Source: Amycolatopsis thermophila
GTDB lineage: Bacteria; Actinomycetota; Actinomycetes; Mycobacteriales; Pseudonocardiaceae
DNA: 64,000 nt
Reading direction: 5' to 3'
NCBI RefSeq assembly: GCF_030814215.1
Contig: NZ_JAUSUT010000001.1
Span: 2,046,001 to 2,110,000 of the forward strand
Position 1 is the first letter of the stretch; every line of letters starts with the position of its first letter. The notes below the pieces were generated by a model. That model worked only from the letters and a program-made list of their open reading frames with translations, did not search any database and was not told the origin of the DNA. Of the stretch, positions 47,923-57,044 are shown one piece after another. Both the position numbers and the translations under genes were made by a program.

Positions 47923-50253
47923 CTAGGAATCGCGGCGGATCATTCGGCCGGCGCCGGCGGCGACGGTGGTGGCGAGGATCCAGCCCATCGCGGTGAAGCC
48001 GTTGCTCACCCACTTGTCCAGGTCGTGCATGTACCAGCGGCCCTTGTTGCCGAAATCCACGATCGGCACCAGCAGATCCGCCGTGTACAACACCGGGTTC
48101 CACTCCAGCCCCGTCTCCTGCTGGTCCACCGCGCACCGCGGGCCGCTGACCATGTACCGGCCCGGGTCGCTCGTGCACGGGTCGGTGCCGGCGCCGAAGT
48201 AGACGCTGCCGGCCGCGAGCAACGCGATCAGCCACGCCAGCGCCCGCACCGGGCGGTAGCCGTACCCGACCATCCACCGCTGCAGCCAGCTCCACAACCG
48301 CACGCCCGGCCCGAGGACGCGGTAGCCCCGGGCGAGGGCCTCGTAGCGGTACTGCTGCTTCTTGAACAGCACCGTCGAGGCGTGCTCCTCGTTGCCGCTG
48401 TTGCGCAACATCGCGGCGAGCTGGTCGTAGGGACCCGGCCGGTACCCGGCCATCGCGGTGCGCAGCCGCTCGATGCGGTCCCGCACCGCGGCGTCGTCCT
48501 TCATGTCGATCGGCCGCTTGAGGACGTCGTACCGGAAGTCCTCCAGCTCGATCCCGCCCTCCGCCTGCCAGAACGCGTCGTTGTCCTCCAGCGTCTGGCA
48601 GTGCGCGTGCCGCAGCACGACAGTGCCGCTGGCGGGCTCGCCGAAGTTGAGCAGGAACTCGTCGGCGCCCACATCGCTGGCGTCGAGCGCGATCGCGTGC
48701 TTGTTGAACGAACCCAGCACGGCGCCGGTGAAGTCGATGCGCCGGCCCGCGGTGGCGCCGTCCATGTTCACGCCGCCCTCGGCGTGGAACGGCTGCTCAC
48801 CGGCGTTGGTGAGGGTGATGTCCCGGCCGACGCGCACCGTGCGCAGGTCCACCGAGAAACTGGTGCGGTTGCGCACCGCGGGTTTGGTGACGTCGGTGCC
48901 GTAGAGGTAAACGCTTCCGCCGACCTCGATGCCCTGCAACCGCAGCGTGCCCTCGACGGTCGCCTCGTGCAGGTGGAAGTTGCCGGCCACCTTCATCCGG
49001 CGCGCCGACACCACGTCCCGCTTGGCGTGGCTCAGGTGCGCCCGCCCGGCGAGCATGTTCCCGCGCACCGTCACGTCCGCCATGCGCAGCTGCCCCGACG
49101 GGATCTCCAGACCGGTCGCCTCCAGGTCACCGCTGATCTGGCAGCCGTCGAGGTGCAGCGCGCGGTCGTAGAACGGCTCGACAGCGCCGCGCGGCACCGT
49201 GATCCGGGCGCGGGCGAGCCGCAGGGTGCCGCCGATGCGGGCGTTGATCATGCGCAGCGTGCCGATCGCGGACAGGCCGTCGGACAGCTCCACGTTGCCG
49301 TCGACCTGCCAGCGGTCGCCGACCAGCGCCGGCCACGGGTCGACGTAGGGGTCGCTGGACTTCCACGCCTCGACCACGATCCGGCCCTGCTGGTCGCTTT
49401 CCAGCTCGGCGGCGCGCAGCACGATGTCGCCGTTGACGCGCATGCTCGGCAGGTGCAGCACGCCGTGCGCGGAGAACGGCTGGCGGGTGCTGGCCGCACC
49501 GTAGCTGTCGACCTCGCACAGGAGGCTGCCGCCGATGTGCGCGCCGTTGCCGTCGAGCGCGAAACCGTCCGGGTTGCGCAGGCGGGCGCCGGAGAAGTTG
49601 ACGTTACCGCCGGTCAGCATGCCCGGGAGGCGGACCTCGCCGTCGGTCTGCATGCGGTAGGCCAGCAGCGCGCCGGCGATCTTGAGCCGGTCGGCCTGGA
49701 TCGCGCGGCCCTGCGGGTAGTCGACCTCGGTGCGGGTCAGGACCACCGAGCCCTCCACCACGGCGTCGGTGAGGTTGATGGCCGCGTCCGGCACGCCGCG
49801 TTCACGGGTGTCGCCGCGCTGCACGGCCGTCTCGTGGTCGACGTTGTCCGGCAGGACCTGCACGACGCAACGGATGAGCCGGACGTCGTTGCGGCTGCGC
49901 AGGTTGCGGGCCTTGAGGCCGGGCAGCCAGCAGCGGCGGAAGACCAGCCCGAGGATCTTGGCCTCGCGCACGTCCGGCGGGTACTCGAAACGGCAGTTCT
50001 CGAACCGGAACAGGCAGTCCAGGTCCGCGCCGCGCAGATCGAGACGACCGGTGATGTAAGCGTTTTCCACCGCGACGATCGGGGCGTTGCTGGCCTGCCG
50101 CCGCCAGCGCAGGAGGCTGCCGCCGCTGCCGGGTTCGAGGAGCGGTTTGAGCAGCTCCTCGGCGGCGAGGTGGTAGCGCCGATCGGGAATTCCGCGGAAC
50201 GGATCGAGGGCAGGCAGCTCGCGCTCGACCTGACCCGGCTGACCACCCGGCAT
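47923..50253 (-). CDS. Large beta-repeat membrane protein (annotated in relatives as membrane-associated oxidoreductase)
   Basis: 776 residues from ATG 50253. From about residue 60 to 560 the sequence is built of repeated short strands of the type IxGxLxLxxA (VDGNVELS, IGGTLRLARARI, VEGSVVLTRTEV, VGGSVYLYGTDV), as in right-handed beta helices or bactofilin/pentapeptide-like folds. The C-terminal 160 residues hold three or four membrane helices (ALAWLIALLAAGSVYFG, GFTAMGWILATTVAAG). No redox motif is visible, so the relatives' oxidoreductase name is not supported here. It could be a scaffold or surface protein. It stands alone, with the ABC transporter genes upstream on the same strand. Confidence 0.78.
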   Translation of the reverse strand: MPGGQPGQVERELPALDPFRGIPDRRYHLAAEELLKPLLEPGSGGSLLRWRRQASNAPIVAVENAYITGRLDLRGADLDCLFRFENCRFEYPPDVREAKILGLVFRRCWLPGLKARNLRSRNDVRLIRCVVQVLPDNVDHETAVQRGDTRERGVPDAAINLTDAVVEGSVVLTRTEVDYPQGRAIQADRLKIAGALLAYRMQTDGEVRLPGMLTGGNVNFSGARLRNPDGFALDGNGAHIGGSLLCEVDSYGAASTRQPFSAHGVLHLPSMRVNGDIVLRAAELESDQQGRIVVEAWKSSDPYVDPWPALVGDRWQVDGNVELSDGLSAIGTLRMINARIGGTLRLARARITVPRGAVEPFYDRALHLDGCQISGDLEATGLEIPSGQLRMADVTVRGNMLAGRAHLSHAKRDVVSARRMKVAGNFHLHEATVEGTLRLQGIEVGGSVYLYGTDVTKPAVRNRTSFSVDLRTVRVGRDITLTNAGEQPFHAEGGVNMDGATAGRRIDFTGAVLGSFNKHAIALDASDVGADEFLLNFGEPASGTVVLRHAHCQTLEDNDAFWQAEGGIELEDFRYDVLKRPIDMKDDAAVRDRIERLRTAMAGYRPGPYDQLAAMLRNSGNEEHASTVLFKKQQYRYEALARGYRVLGPGVRLWSWLQRWMVGYGYRPVRALAWLIALLAAGSVYFGAGTDPCTSDPGRYMVSGPRCAVDQQETGLEWNPVLYTADLLVPIVDFGNKGRWYMHDLDKWVSNGFTAMGWILATTVAAGAGRMIRRDS

Positions 50254-50325
50254 CCGTGCACCCCTCCCCGCGACGATCGCCACCCGGCTTGGACGATCGT
50301 CGCGGACGAGGGGTTCCCGGCGCTA

Positions 50326-51084
50326 CTACTCGTCCACGTGCGCGGGGTTCAGCACGCGCGAGAGGAACGCCTGCGTGCGTTCGTGTTGCGGGTCGCCGAT
50401 CACCTGGTCCGGTGGGCCCTGCTCGACGACCACCCCGCCGTCCATGAACAGCACGACGTCGGCCACCTCGCGGGCGAACTGCATCTCGTGGGTGACCACG
50501 AGCATCGTCATGCCGTCGCGGGCCAGCTGGCGCATCACGGCGAGCACGTCGCCGACCAGTTCCGGGTCCAGCGCGGACGTCGGCTCGTCGAACAGCATCA
50601 CGTCGGGGTTCATCGACAGCGCCCGCGCGATCGCGACGCGCTGCTGCTGGCCGCCGGACAGCTGTGTGGGCAGCGACCGTTCCTTGCCGGTCAGCCCGAC
50701 CTTGCGCAGGTTCTCCAGCGCGACCCGCTCGGCCTCGGCCTTGTCCCGCCGGAGGACCTTGCGCTGCGCGATGGTCAGGTTGTCCAGCACCGACAGGTGG
50801 CTGAACAGGTTGAACGACTGGAACACCATGCCGATGCCCCGCCGCGCGCGGTCGATGTCGATGTCCGGGTCGGTCACCTCGAACCCGTTCACCACGACCG
50901 TGCCGCCGTTGGGCTCCTCCAGCAGGTTGACGCAGCGCAGCAGCGTCGACTTGCCGGAACCGGACGGCCCGATGATGCAGACGACCTGTCCCTGCCGCAC
51001 CTCGAGGTCGATGCCCTTGAGCACCTCCAGCCTGCCGAACGCCTTGTGCAGCCCGGTCACCTGGACGATCACGTCGCCGCTCAC
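50326..51084 (-). CDS. Polar amino-acid ABC transporter ATPase (GlnQ-like)
   Basis: 252 residues from GTG 51084. Walker A is GPSGSGKST, the signature [15 protein letters not shown], and Walker [13 protein letters not shown]. The [18 protein letters not shown] and [18 protein letters not shown] blocks are typical of the GlnQ/GltL/HisP group. It powers uptake of a polar amino acid together with the permease and binding protein encoded directly upstream. The start overlaps the permease stop (GTGA). Confidence 0.93.
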   Translation of the reverse strand: MSGDVIVQVTGLHKAFGRLEVLKGIDLEVRQGQVVCIIGPSGSGKSTLLRCVNLLEEPNGGTVVVNGFEVTDPDIDIDRARRGIGMVFQSFNLFSHLSVLDNLTIAQRKVLRRDKAEAERVALENLRKVGLTGKERSLPTQLSGGQQQRVAIARALSMNPDVMLFDEPTSALDPELVGDVLAVMRQLARDGMTMLVVTHEMQFAREVADVVLFMDGGVVVEQGPPDQVIGDPQHERTQAFLSRVLNPAHVDE

Positions 51085-51890
51085 GCCTCGACCTCCAGTC
51101 CCCGCTCGCTCTTGCGCCCGGTGCGGCGCTCCAGGTACCGCGACAGGTAACCCAGCGGCAGCGTGATGATCAGGTAGCACAGGCCGGCGAGCAGGATCGG
51201 CGTCAGCGACCCCGTCGCGTTGAGGCCCTCGCGGCCGAACTTCGTCAGCTCGTACTCGTCGCGGGCCAGGCCCAGCAGGTAGATCAGCGACGAGTCCTTG
51301 GTGAGCAGGATCAGCTCGTTCGTCAGCGGCGGCAGGATGATGCGGAACGCCTGCGGGATCACGATCGACATCATCGCCCGCCCCTGGGACATGCCCAGCG
51401 ACCGCGCCGCCTCGCGCTGCCCGGCGGGCACCGCCTGGATGCCGGCCCGGATCGTCTCCGCCATGTAGGCGGAGCCGACCAGGCCGAGCGACAGCATGAC
51501 GGTCGAGTAGATGTCGAACTTCAACCCGAACGCCAGCGGCACACCGAATCCGAGCGTGATGAACACCAGCAGCGCCGGCACACCGCGGAAGAACTCGATG
51601 TAGATCGTCGCGATCCAGCGGTACGGCCCGACCGACGACAGTTTCATCAGCGCCAGCACGAGACCGACGACCAGACCGAACACGAACCCCAGCGCCGTGT
51701 AGACGATGGTGTTGACCAGCGCCGTCGTGATGATGCCGGGGAACTGCTTGCTCGCGGCGTCCACGTTGAAGAACGCGCGCTGGATCTCGCCCCAGTCGGC
51801 CACGAAGACCAGCACCAGGATGACGATCACCAGCAGCGCGTACTGCGCGGCCCGGAACGCCTGGGCGCGCTTACGGCGAGACATCGCCAC
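51081..51890 (-). CDS. Amino-acid ABC transporter permease (HisMQ family)
   Basis: 269 residues from GTG 51890, with GGAG upstream. Five or six membrane helices and the EAA loop [24 protein letters not shown], plus [17 protein letters not shown] and [13 protein letters not shown], are characteristic of polar amino-acid permeases. A single permease is present, so it likely forms a homodimer. It lies 30 bp downstream of the binding-protein gene. Confidence 0.92.
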   Translation of the reverse strand: MAMSRRKRAQAFRAAQYALLVIVILVLVFVADWGEIQRAFFNVDAASKQFPGIITTALVNTIVYTALGFVFGLVVGLVLALMKLSSVGPYRWIATIYIEFFRGVPALLVFITLGFGVPLAFGLKFDIYSTVMLSLGLVGSAYMAETIRAGIQAVPAGQREAARSLGMSQGRAMMSIVIPQAFRIILPPLTNELILLTKDSSLIYLLGLARDEYELTKFGREGLNATGSLTPILLAGLCYLIITLPLGYLSRYLERRTGRKSERGLEVEA

Positions 51891-51920
51891 GGGAGAACTC
51901 CTCGCAGAAGCGGTGCGCGG

Positions 51921-52742
51921 TCACTTGCTTTCCGGCAGCCTGTTGAACCACTTCTGGTAGATCGCGTCGTAGCGGCCGTCCGCCTTGGCGGCGTTGATCA
52001 CCTCGTTGACCTTGGCCAGGAGCGCACCGTTGCCCTTCCGGACCGCGACACCGTACTGCTCGCCGGTCTTGAACTCGGTGGTCACCTCGACGTCGGGGTT
52101 GGTCTTGAGGAACTCGTAGTGCACCGCGTTGTCGTTGATGCCGGCGTCGATCTGCCCGGTCTTGACGGCGCTCTGCTCGAGGGCCAGGTCCTCGAACTGG
52201 ACCACCTCGTAGCCGTACTGGGCCTTGTTCTGGTTGGCGTAGTCCTCGCCGGTGGTGCCCTGCTGGACGCCGAGCTTCTTGCCGCGCAGCTTCTCCAGGC
52301 TGTCGATGCCGGAGCCCTTCTTGACCAGCAGCGCCTGGTTGGCGTCGAAGTAGCCGACCGAGAAGTCCATCACGGACTGCCGGGTCGGGGTGATGGTCAT
52401 CGCCGCGGCGGCGACGTCGCACTGGCCGGTGTTCAGCGACTCACCGGACTCGATGCCCTCGAAGGGGGTGTCGAAGATCTTCTGCTGGACGCCCAGGTTC
52501 TGCGCGACGAGGTCCACGAGGTCCACGTCGAACCCGACGGTCTTGTCACCCTCGGTGAACTGGAACGGCGCGTACGGCAGGTGCGTACAGGTGGTGAGGA
52601 AACCGAACTCCTTGAAGGTGATCTGCCCGCCGGCCTGGGTGTCGCCGCCGGAGCCGACCTTCTCGGCGCAGGCAGTCGCGGTCGCGGCGACAGCCAGCGC
52701 GGCCGACAGAACAAGCGCATTGCGTAACGATCGACGCGACAC
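51921..52742 (-). CDS. Amino-acid ABC transporter substrate-binding lipoprotein
   Basis: 273 residues from GTG 52742, with AGGAG seven bases upstream. A signal peptide ends in a lipobox with Cys25 (TATAC). The mature protein has the SBP_bac_3 fold: YAPFQFTEGDKTVGFDVDLVDLV, CDVAAAAMTITPTRQSVMDFSVGYF, LRGKKLGVQQGTTGEDYA. The ligand is a polar amino acid or cystine by family. It is the first gene of the transporter operon. Confidence 0.93.
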   Translation of the reverse strand: MSRRSLRNALVLSAALAVAATATACAEKVGSGGDTQAGGQITFKEFGFLTTCTHLPYAPFQFTEGDKTVGFDVDLVDLVAQNLGVQQKIFDTPFEGIESGESLNTGQCDVAAAAMTITPTRQSVMDFSVGYFDANQALLVKKGSGIDSLEKLRGKKLGVQQGTTGEDYANQNKAQYGYEVVQFEDLALEQSAVKTGQIDAGINDNAVHYEFLKTNPDVEVTTEFKTGEQYGVAVRKGNGALLAKVNEVINAAKADGRYDAIYQKWFNRLPESK

Positions 52743-52897
52743 GGTTTACTCCTAGTAGGTCATACTTATTGAGTGCACGCATCCTGCCACTACTCGGCGG
52801 TCACGGACAGCGTCGAGTGGTCACGGCCGCATTTCGGGTCCACCCGGTAACCGGCCGGTAACACACGGGTGACCAGGAGCGCGGCGGAGCGGCCGGG

Positions 52898-54325
52898 TCA
52901 GCCGCGGGCGTGCGCGTCCAGCATGTGCGCCACCGCTTCCGTCAGACGCTGGGCCTGCGGCAGGTGCAGCCACTCGTTGGGGACGTGGGCGTTCGAGTCG
53001 GGGCCGAGCGCACCGGTGACCAGGAACTGGGCCTCCGGGTACTTCTCGCCCAGCAGGCCCATGAACGGGATCGATCCGCCGAGTCCGACGCTGCGCCACG
53101 GGGCCCCGAACACCTCGTCGCTCACCTTCTCCAGCGCCGCGGCCAGCCACGGCGAAGCGTCCGGCGCGTTCCAGCCGTCCGCGGCCTCCACTCCGGACAG
53201 TTCCACCGCGGCGCCGTACGGGACGTCCGAGGTCAGCGCCTTCTCCACGGCGTTCAGCGCCGCCGCCGAATCCGCGGTCGGCGGGAGGCGGAAGCTCAGT
53301 GCCAGCGTCGTCGAGTCGCGCAGGACGTTGCCCGCGTTCGCCGGCTCCGGGAAGCCCGCCGCGCCGATCACGGACAGCGTGGGCCGCCACGACTGGTTCA
53401 GCAGCAGCTCCAGCTCGTCGTCCGACACCGGGCTCATGCCGGGCAGCAGCGGGAACGAGCCGCGGATCGCCCCGGGCGCCACCGCCACGGTCGCGGCCGC
53501 CTCCTCGCGGCGGTTCGCGGGGATCTCGACGTTGAGCTCGGCCAGCTTGATCGCACCCGTGGCCGCGTCCTCGATGCGGTCCAGCAACTGCCGCAGCACC
53601 CGGAACGAGCTCGGCACCACCCCGCTGGCCAGGCCGGAGTGCGCGGCCGCCTCCAGCACCCGCACCGTGACGTGCACCTGCGCGAGCCCGCGCAGGCTCG
53701 TCGTCAGCCACAGCCGCTCGTAGTCGTTGCCGCCCGAGTCCAGGCACACCACGAACGTCACGCGCCCCAGCCGCTCGGACAGGTGCTCGAGGTAGACCGG
53801 CAGGTCGGGACTGCCCGACTCCTCACCGGTCTCCAGCAGGATCACCGACCGCGCGTGCGCACCGCCGGCCGCGTGCACGGCCTCGAGCGCGGCGGTCGCC
53901 GTGTAGCCGGCGTACCCGTCGTCCGCCGAGCCGCGGCCGTACAGCCTGCCGTCCCGGACCACCGGCGTCCACGGGCCGAGCCCCTCGGCCCAGCCGCCGA
54001 CCGGCGGCTGCTTGTCGAGGTGGCCGTACAGCAGGACCGTGCCGCGGTCCTCCGCGCCGGGCGTCGCCGGGACGTCGACCAGCAGCACCGGGCTGCGGCC
54101 GTCCACCTGCACGACGTCGAGCGTCGCGCCGGGCAGCCCGCGGCCGCTGATCCACTCCTGCACGTGCCGCACCGCGGCGGCGAGGTGCCCGTTGGCGGCC
54201 CAGTCCGGGTCGAACGCCTGTGACAGGGCGGGGATCTCCACCAGGCCGGACAGGCTCGGCAGAACCTCGTCGGCCCAGAGGCGCTGGACGGTTTCACGCA
54301 CGGTCGTCTGCTCCACCCGCGTCAT
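52898..54325 (-). CDS. M20-family metallopeptidase (dipeptidase-like)
   Basis: 475 residues from ATG 54325. Metal ligands are visible in LLYGHLDKQPPVGG (His), GRGSADDGYAG (bridging Asp) and LLETGEESGSPDL (catalytic and ligand Glu). The dimerisation domain lies at about 205-370, and the late His is in SNAHVPNEWL. The enzyme cleaves dipeptides or N-acyl amino acids in the cytosol. The ATG overlaps the stop of a possible 40-residue upstream gene. The neighbouring amino-acid importer suggests joint use of peptide-derived amino acids. Confidence 0.92.
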   Translation of the reverse strand: MTRVEQTTVRETVQRLWADEVLPSLSGLVEIPALSQAFDPDWAANGHLAAAVRHVQEWISGRGLPGATLDVVQVDGRSPVLLVDVPATPGAEDRGTVLLYGHLDKQPPVGGWAEGLGPWTPVVRDGRLYGRGSADDGYAGYTATAALEAVHAAGGAHARSVILLETGEESGSPDLPVYLEHLSERLGRVTFVVCLDSGGNDYERLWLTTSLRGLAQVHVTVRVLEAAAHSGLASGVVPSSFRVLRQLLDRIEDAATGAIKLAELNVEIPANRREEAAATVAVAPGAIRGSFPLLPGMSPVSDDELELLLNQSWRPTLSVIGAAGFPEPANAGNVLRDSTTLALSFRLPPTADSAAALNAVEKALTSDVPYGAAVELSGVEAADGWNAPDASPWLAAALEKVSDEVFGAPWRSVGLGGSIPFMGLLGEKYPEAQFLVTGALGPDSNAHVPNEWLHLPQAQRLTEAVAHMLDAHARG

Positions 54326-54444
54326 TCTGCCAGCCGGCCGCCGGTCGGACTGGCCACGCTCGAGGACAACGTCACGTCACCGGAGGCGCGGCGGTACCAG
54401 TTCACCACGGCCAACCCGCAACCGGGGCACGTGACGCAGGTCAC
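54322..54444 (-). CDS. Possible 40-residue zinc-ribbon protein coupled to the M20 peptidase
   Basis: From GTG 54444 (or 54447) the frame encodes a Cys cluster C-x2-C-x2-C (TCVTCPGCG), then LAVVNWYRRASGDVTLS. It ends in an ATGA overlap with the peptidase start. The Cys spacing and the coupling favour a real micro-protein. No ribosome-binding site is visible, and the frame is open further upstream for another 30 residues, so the start is unsure. Confidence 0.4.
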   Translation of the reverse strand: MTCVTCPGCGLAVVNWYRRASGDVTLSSSVASPTGGRLAE

Positions 54445-54777
54445 CACGGCGAGGACGGCGGGCCGCCTCCGGAGCGCGTGGCGCGACGGAGGTGGCCGCA
54501 GGTCGGATCCGGGCAGGTGAGCGCGCGCCCGCACGGCCGAATATCGGTGGCTCGTCCGTCGGGCTTCCTAGCGTTTCCCCAGCTCAGGGGCCGCTTTACG
54601 GGCAACAAATCAGGCGCGGATCTGCACTGCGGGGCCGTCTTCGTGTCAGGATGTCCCCGTAAGCCGTCACGGCCGACGGCTGCCGAGCGCTTCGGACCCG
54701 AAACGCCGGTGGCCGCCGGTCACAGCCACCAGCGGCCGCCACAAGCGGCCTCGTGGCAGGACACCGAGGAGAACGCC
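54445..54777 (+). promoter_or_regulatory. Leader and promoter region of the bkd operon
   Basis: No other gene is seen. A -10-like TAGCGT lies near 54570, which would give a leader of about 200 nt. An imperfect inverted repeat (GGTGGCCGC near 54709 and GCGGCCGCC near 54733) lies inside the leader, and CGAGGAG serves as the bkdA ribosome-binding site. Confidence 0.4.
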
Positions 54778-56010
54778 ATGCCGTCCCCCGAACAGTGGAC
54801 GCACCCGGAGCCCGGCGAAGGACCGGCCGCACAGGCCGCCCAACCATCGCGGGAGCAGGTGATCGCCGGTTTGCGAAACACGGACGCGGGTGGTGCTGAG
54901 GTGACTCAGCTGCTCACCCCCGAAGGCGAGCGAATCGCCTCACCCCAGTTCGACCGCTACATCTCCGACATCGATCCGGAAGCACTGCGCGGGCTCTACC
55001 GCGACATGGTGCTGGTCCGCCGGGCCGACCGGGAAGCCAACGCGATGCAGCGCCAGGGCCAGCTGGGCATCTGGGTCCCGCTGCTGGGCCAGGAGGCCGC
55101 GCAGGTGGGCTCCGGCCGCGCGCTGAAGCCGCAGGACATGGCCTTCCCCAGCTACCGCGAACACGGCGTGGCCTACACCCGCGGTGTCGACTTCAAGGAA
55201 CTGCTGGGCATCTTCCGGTGCACCGACCACAGTGGCTGGGACTTCAAGGCCCACGGCTTCCACCCGTACACCATCGTGATCGGCAACCAGGTGCTCAACG
55301 CCGCCGGTTACGCCATGGGACAGAAGTTCGAGGGGCGTGTCGGCAACACAGACGGCGACGGGAACCCGTCGAGCACCGATGAAGCGACGATCGTCTACTT
55401 CGGCGACGGCGCCACCTCGCAGGGCGACGTGCACGAGGGCTTCGTCTGGGCCGCGGTCTACGACGCGCCGCTGGTGTTCTTCTGCCAGAACAACCAGTGG
55501 GCCATCTCCGAGCCGACCGAGCGCCAGTCCCGGCTGCCGCTGTACCAGCGCGCCCGCGGCTACGGCTTCCCCGGCATCCGCGTCGACGGCAACGACGTGC
55601 TGGCCTGCCTCGCGGTGACGCGGTGGGCACTCGAGGAATGCCGCCACGGCAACGGCCCGGTGCTGATCGAGGCGTTCACCTACCGCATGGACGCGCACAC
55701 CACCACCGACGACCCGACGCGCTACCGGCTCTCCGACGAGCTGGAGGTGTGGAAGCACAAGGACCCGATCGAGCGCGTGCGCGTGCACCTGGCGCGCAAC
55801 GGTCACGCCGACCAGGCGTGGTTCGACCAGATCCAGTCCGAGGCCGACGCGTTCGCCGCGGACCTGCGCGAGTTCTGCTTCAACATGCCCGAACCCCCGC
55901 CGGAACGCGTGTTCGCGAACGTCTACGCCGAACCGTCCCCGGTGCTCGACGCCCAGCGCGACGAGTACCTGTCCTACCTCGCCGGTTTCGTGGAAGCGGG
56001 TGAGCGCTGA
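54778..56010 (+). CDS. bkdA: Branched-chain 2-oxoacid dehydrogenase E1 alpha subunit
   Basis: 410 residues from ATG 54778 behind CGAGGAG. The thiamine-diphosphate site is GDGATSQGDVHEGF (about 209) through FFCQNNQWAIS, with YREHGVAYTRG and the phosphorylation-loop region YRMDAHTTTDDPTRYR. With BkdB and BkdC it decarboxylates 2-oxo acids of Val, Leu and Ile to acyl-CoA starters for branched fatty acids. An N-terminal extension of about 60 residues is normal for actinobacterial members. The stop shares a base with the bkdB start (TGATG). Confidence 0.94.
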   Translation: MPSPEQWTHPEPGEGPAAQAAQPSREQVIAGLRNTDAGGAEVTQLLTPEGERIASPQFDRYISDIDPEALRGLYRDMVLVRRADREANAMQRQGQLGIWVPLLGQEAAQVGSGRALKPQDMAFPSYREHGVAYTRGVDFKELLGIFRCTDHSGWDFKAHGFHPYTIVIGNQVLNAAGYAMGQKFEGRVGNTDGDGNPSSTDEATIVYFGDGATSQGDVHEGFVWAAVYDAPLVFFCQNNQWAISEPTERQSRLPLYQRARGYGFPGIRVDGNDVLACLAVTRWALEECRHGNGPVLIEAFTYRMDAHTTTDDPTRYRLSDELEVWKHKDPIERVRVHLARNGHADQAWFDQIQSEADAFAADLREFCFNMPEPPPERVFANVYAEPSPVLDAQRDEYLSYLAGFVEAGER

Positions 56011-57038
56011 TGGCCGCCCCGGTTCAGTCCCGAGTGGACAGCGCGGCTCCCACCGCGCAGAAGCTGACCATCGGCAAGGCCCTGAACATGGGTCTGCGCG
56101 CGGCGATGGAAGCCGACGACAAGGTCGTCATCCTCGGCGAGGACGTCGGCAAGCTCGGCGGCGTCTTCCGCATCACCGACGGGCTGCAGAAGGACTTCGG
56201 CGAGCAGCGCGTGCTGGACACCCCGCTGGCCGAGTCGGGCATCATCGGCACCGCGGTCGGCCTGGCCGTGCGCGGGTTCCGTCCGGTGTGCGAGATCCAG
56301 TTCGAAGGGTTCATCTTCCCCGGTTTCGACCAGATCTCCTCCCAGCTGGCGAAGCTGCACTACCGGACCCAGGGCAAGATCAAGGTCCCGGTGGTCGTGC
56401 GGGTGCCGTTCGGCGGCGGGATCGGTGCCGTCGAGCACCACTCCGAGTCGCCGGAGTCGCTGTTCGCGCACATCCCCGGCCTGAAGGTCGTGTCGTGCTC
56501 GAACCCCACCGACGCGTACTGGATGATCCAGCAGGCCATCGCGTGTGACGACCCGGTGCTGTTCTTCGAGCCCAAGCGGCTCTACCACAACGGCCAGCTC
56601 AAGTCCGAAGTGGACACCTCGCAGCCGGCCGGGCCGCTGTTCGCCTCGCGCGTGGTTCGGCAGGGCACCGACTGCACGCTGGTCGCGTACGGGCCGTCGG
56701 TGAAGGTGTGCCTCGACGCCGCGGCGGCGGCCGCCGACGAAGGCCGGTCGCTGGAGGTCATCGACCTGCGGACGATCTCGCCGCTCGACCTCGGGCCGGT
56801 GTTCGAGTCCGTGCGGCGCACCGGACGGCTGGTCGCCGTCAGCGAGGCCTCGGCGGAGTCGTCGGTCACCTCCGAGATCGCGGCGCGCGTGCAGCAGGAG
56901 TGCTTCTACTCGCTGGAGGCGCCGGTGCTGCGCGCCACCGGGTTCGACACCCCGTACCCGCCGTCCAAGCTCGAGGAGCACTTCCTCCCCGACCTGGACC
57001 GGGTGCTGCACACCGTCGACCGCGCGATGGGCTGGTGA
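56010..57038 (+). CDS. bkdB: Branched-chain 2-oxoacid dehydrogenase E1 beta subunit
   Basis: 342 residues from ATG 56010. It starts KLTIGKALNMGLRAAMEAD and has VVILGEDVGKLGGVFRIT, DTPLAESGIIGTAVGLAVRG and EIQFEGFIFPGFDQI, the standard E1-beta blocks. YGPSVKVCLDAA and the C-terminal transketolase-like domain follow. It forms the alpha2beta2 E1 with BkdA. The operon continues with bkdC six bases later. Confidence 0.95.
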   Translation: MAAPVQSRVDSAAPTAQKLTIGKALNMGLRAAMEADDKVVILGEDVGKLGGVFRITDGLQKDFGEQRVLDTPLAESGIIGTAVGLAVRGFRPVCEIQFEGFIFPGFDQISSQLAKLHYRTQGKIKVPVVVRVPFGGGIGAVEHHSESPESLFAHIPGLKVVSCSNPTDAYWMIQQAIACDDPVLFFEPKRLYHNGQLKSEVDTSQPAGPLFASRVVRQGTDCTLVAYGPSVKVCLDAAAAAADEGRSLEVIDLRTISPLDLGPVFESVRRTGRLVAVSEASAESSVTSEIAARVQQECFYSLEAPVLRATGFDTPYPPSKLEEHFLPDLDRVLHTVDRAMGW

Positions 57039-57044
57039 GGCGGG

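Noticed and set aside
46636-51150. 1504-codon open frame on the plus strand
   Set aside because: It runs across the tRNA, the repeat block and the antisense of three real genes. No motif is present.
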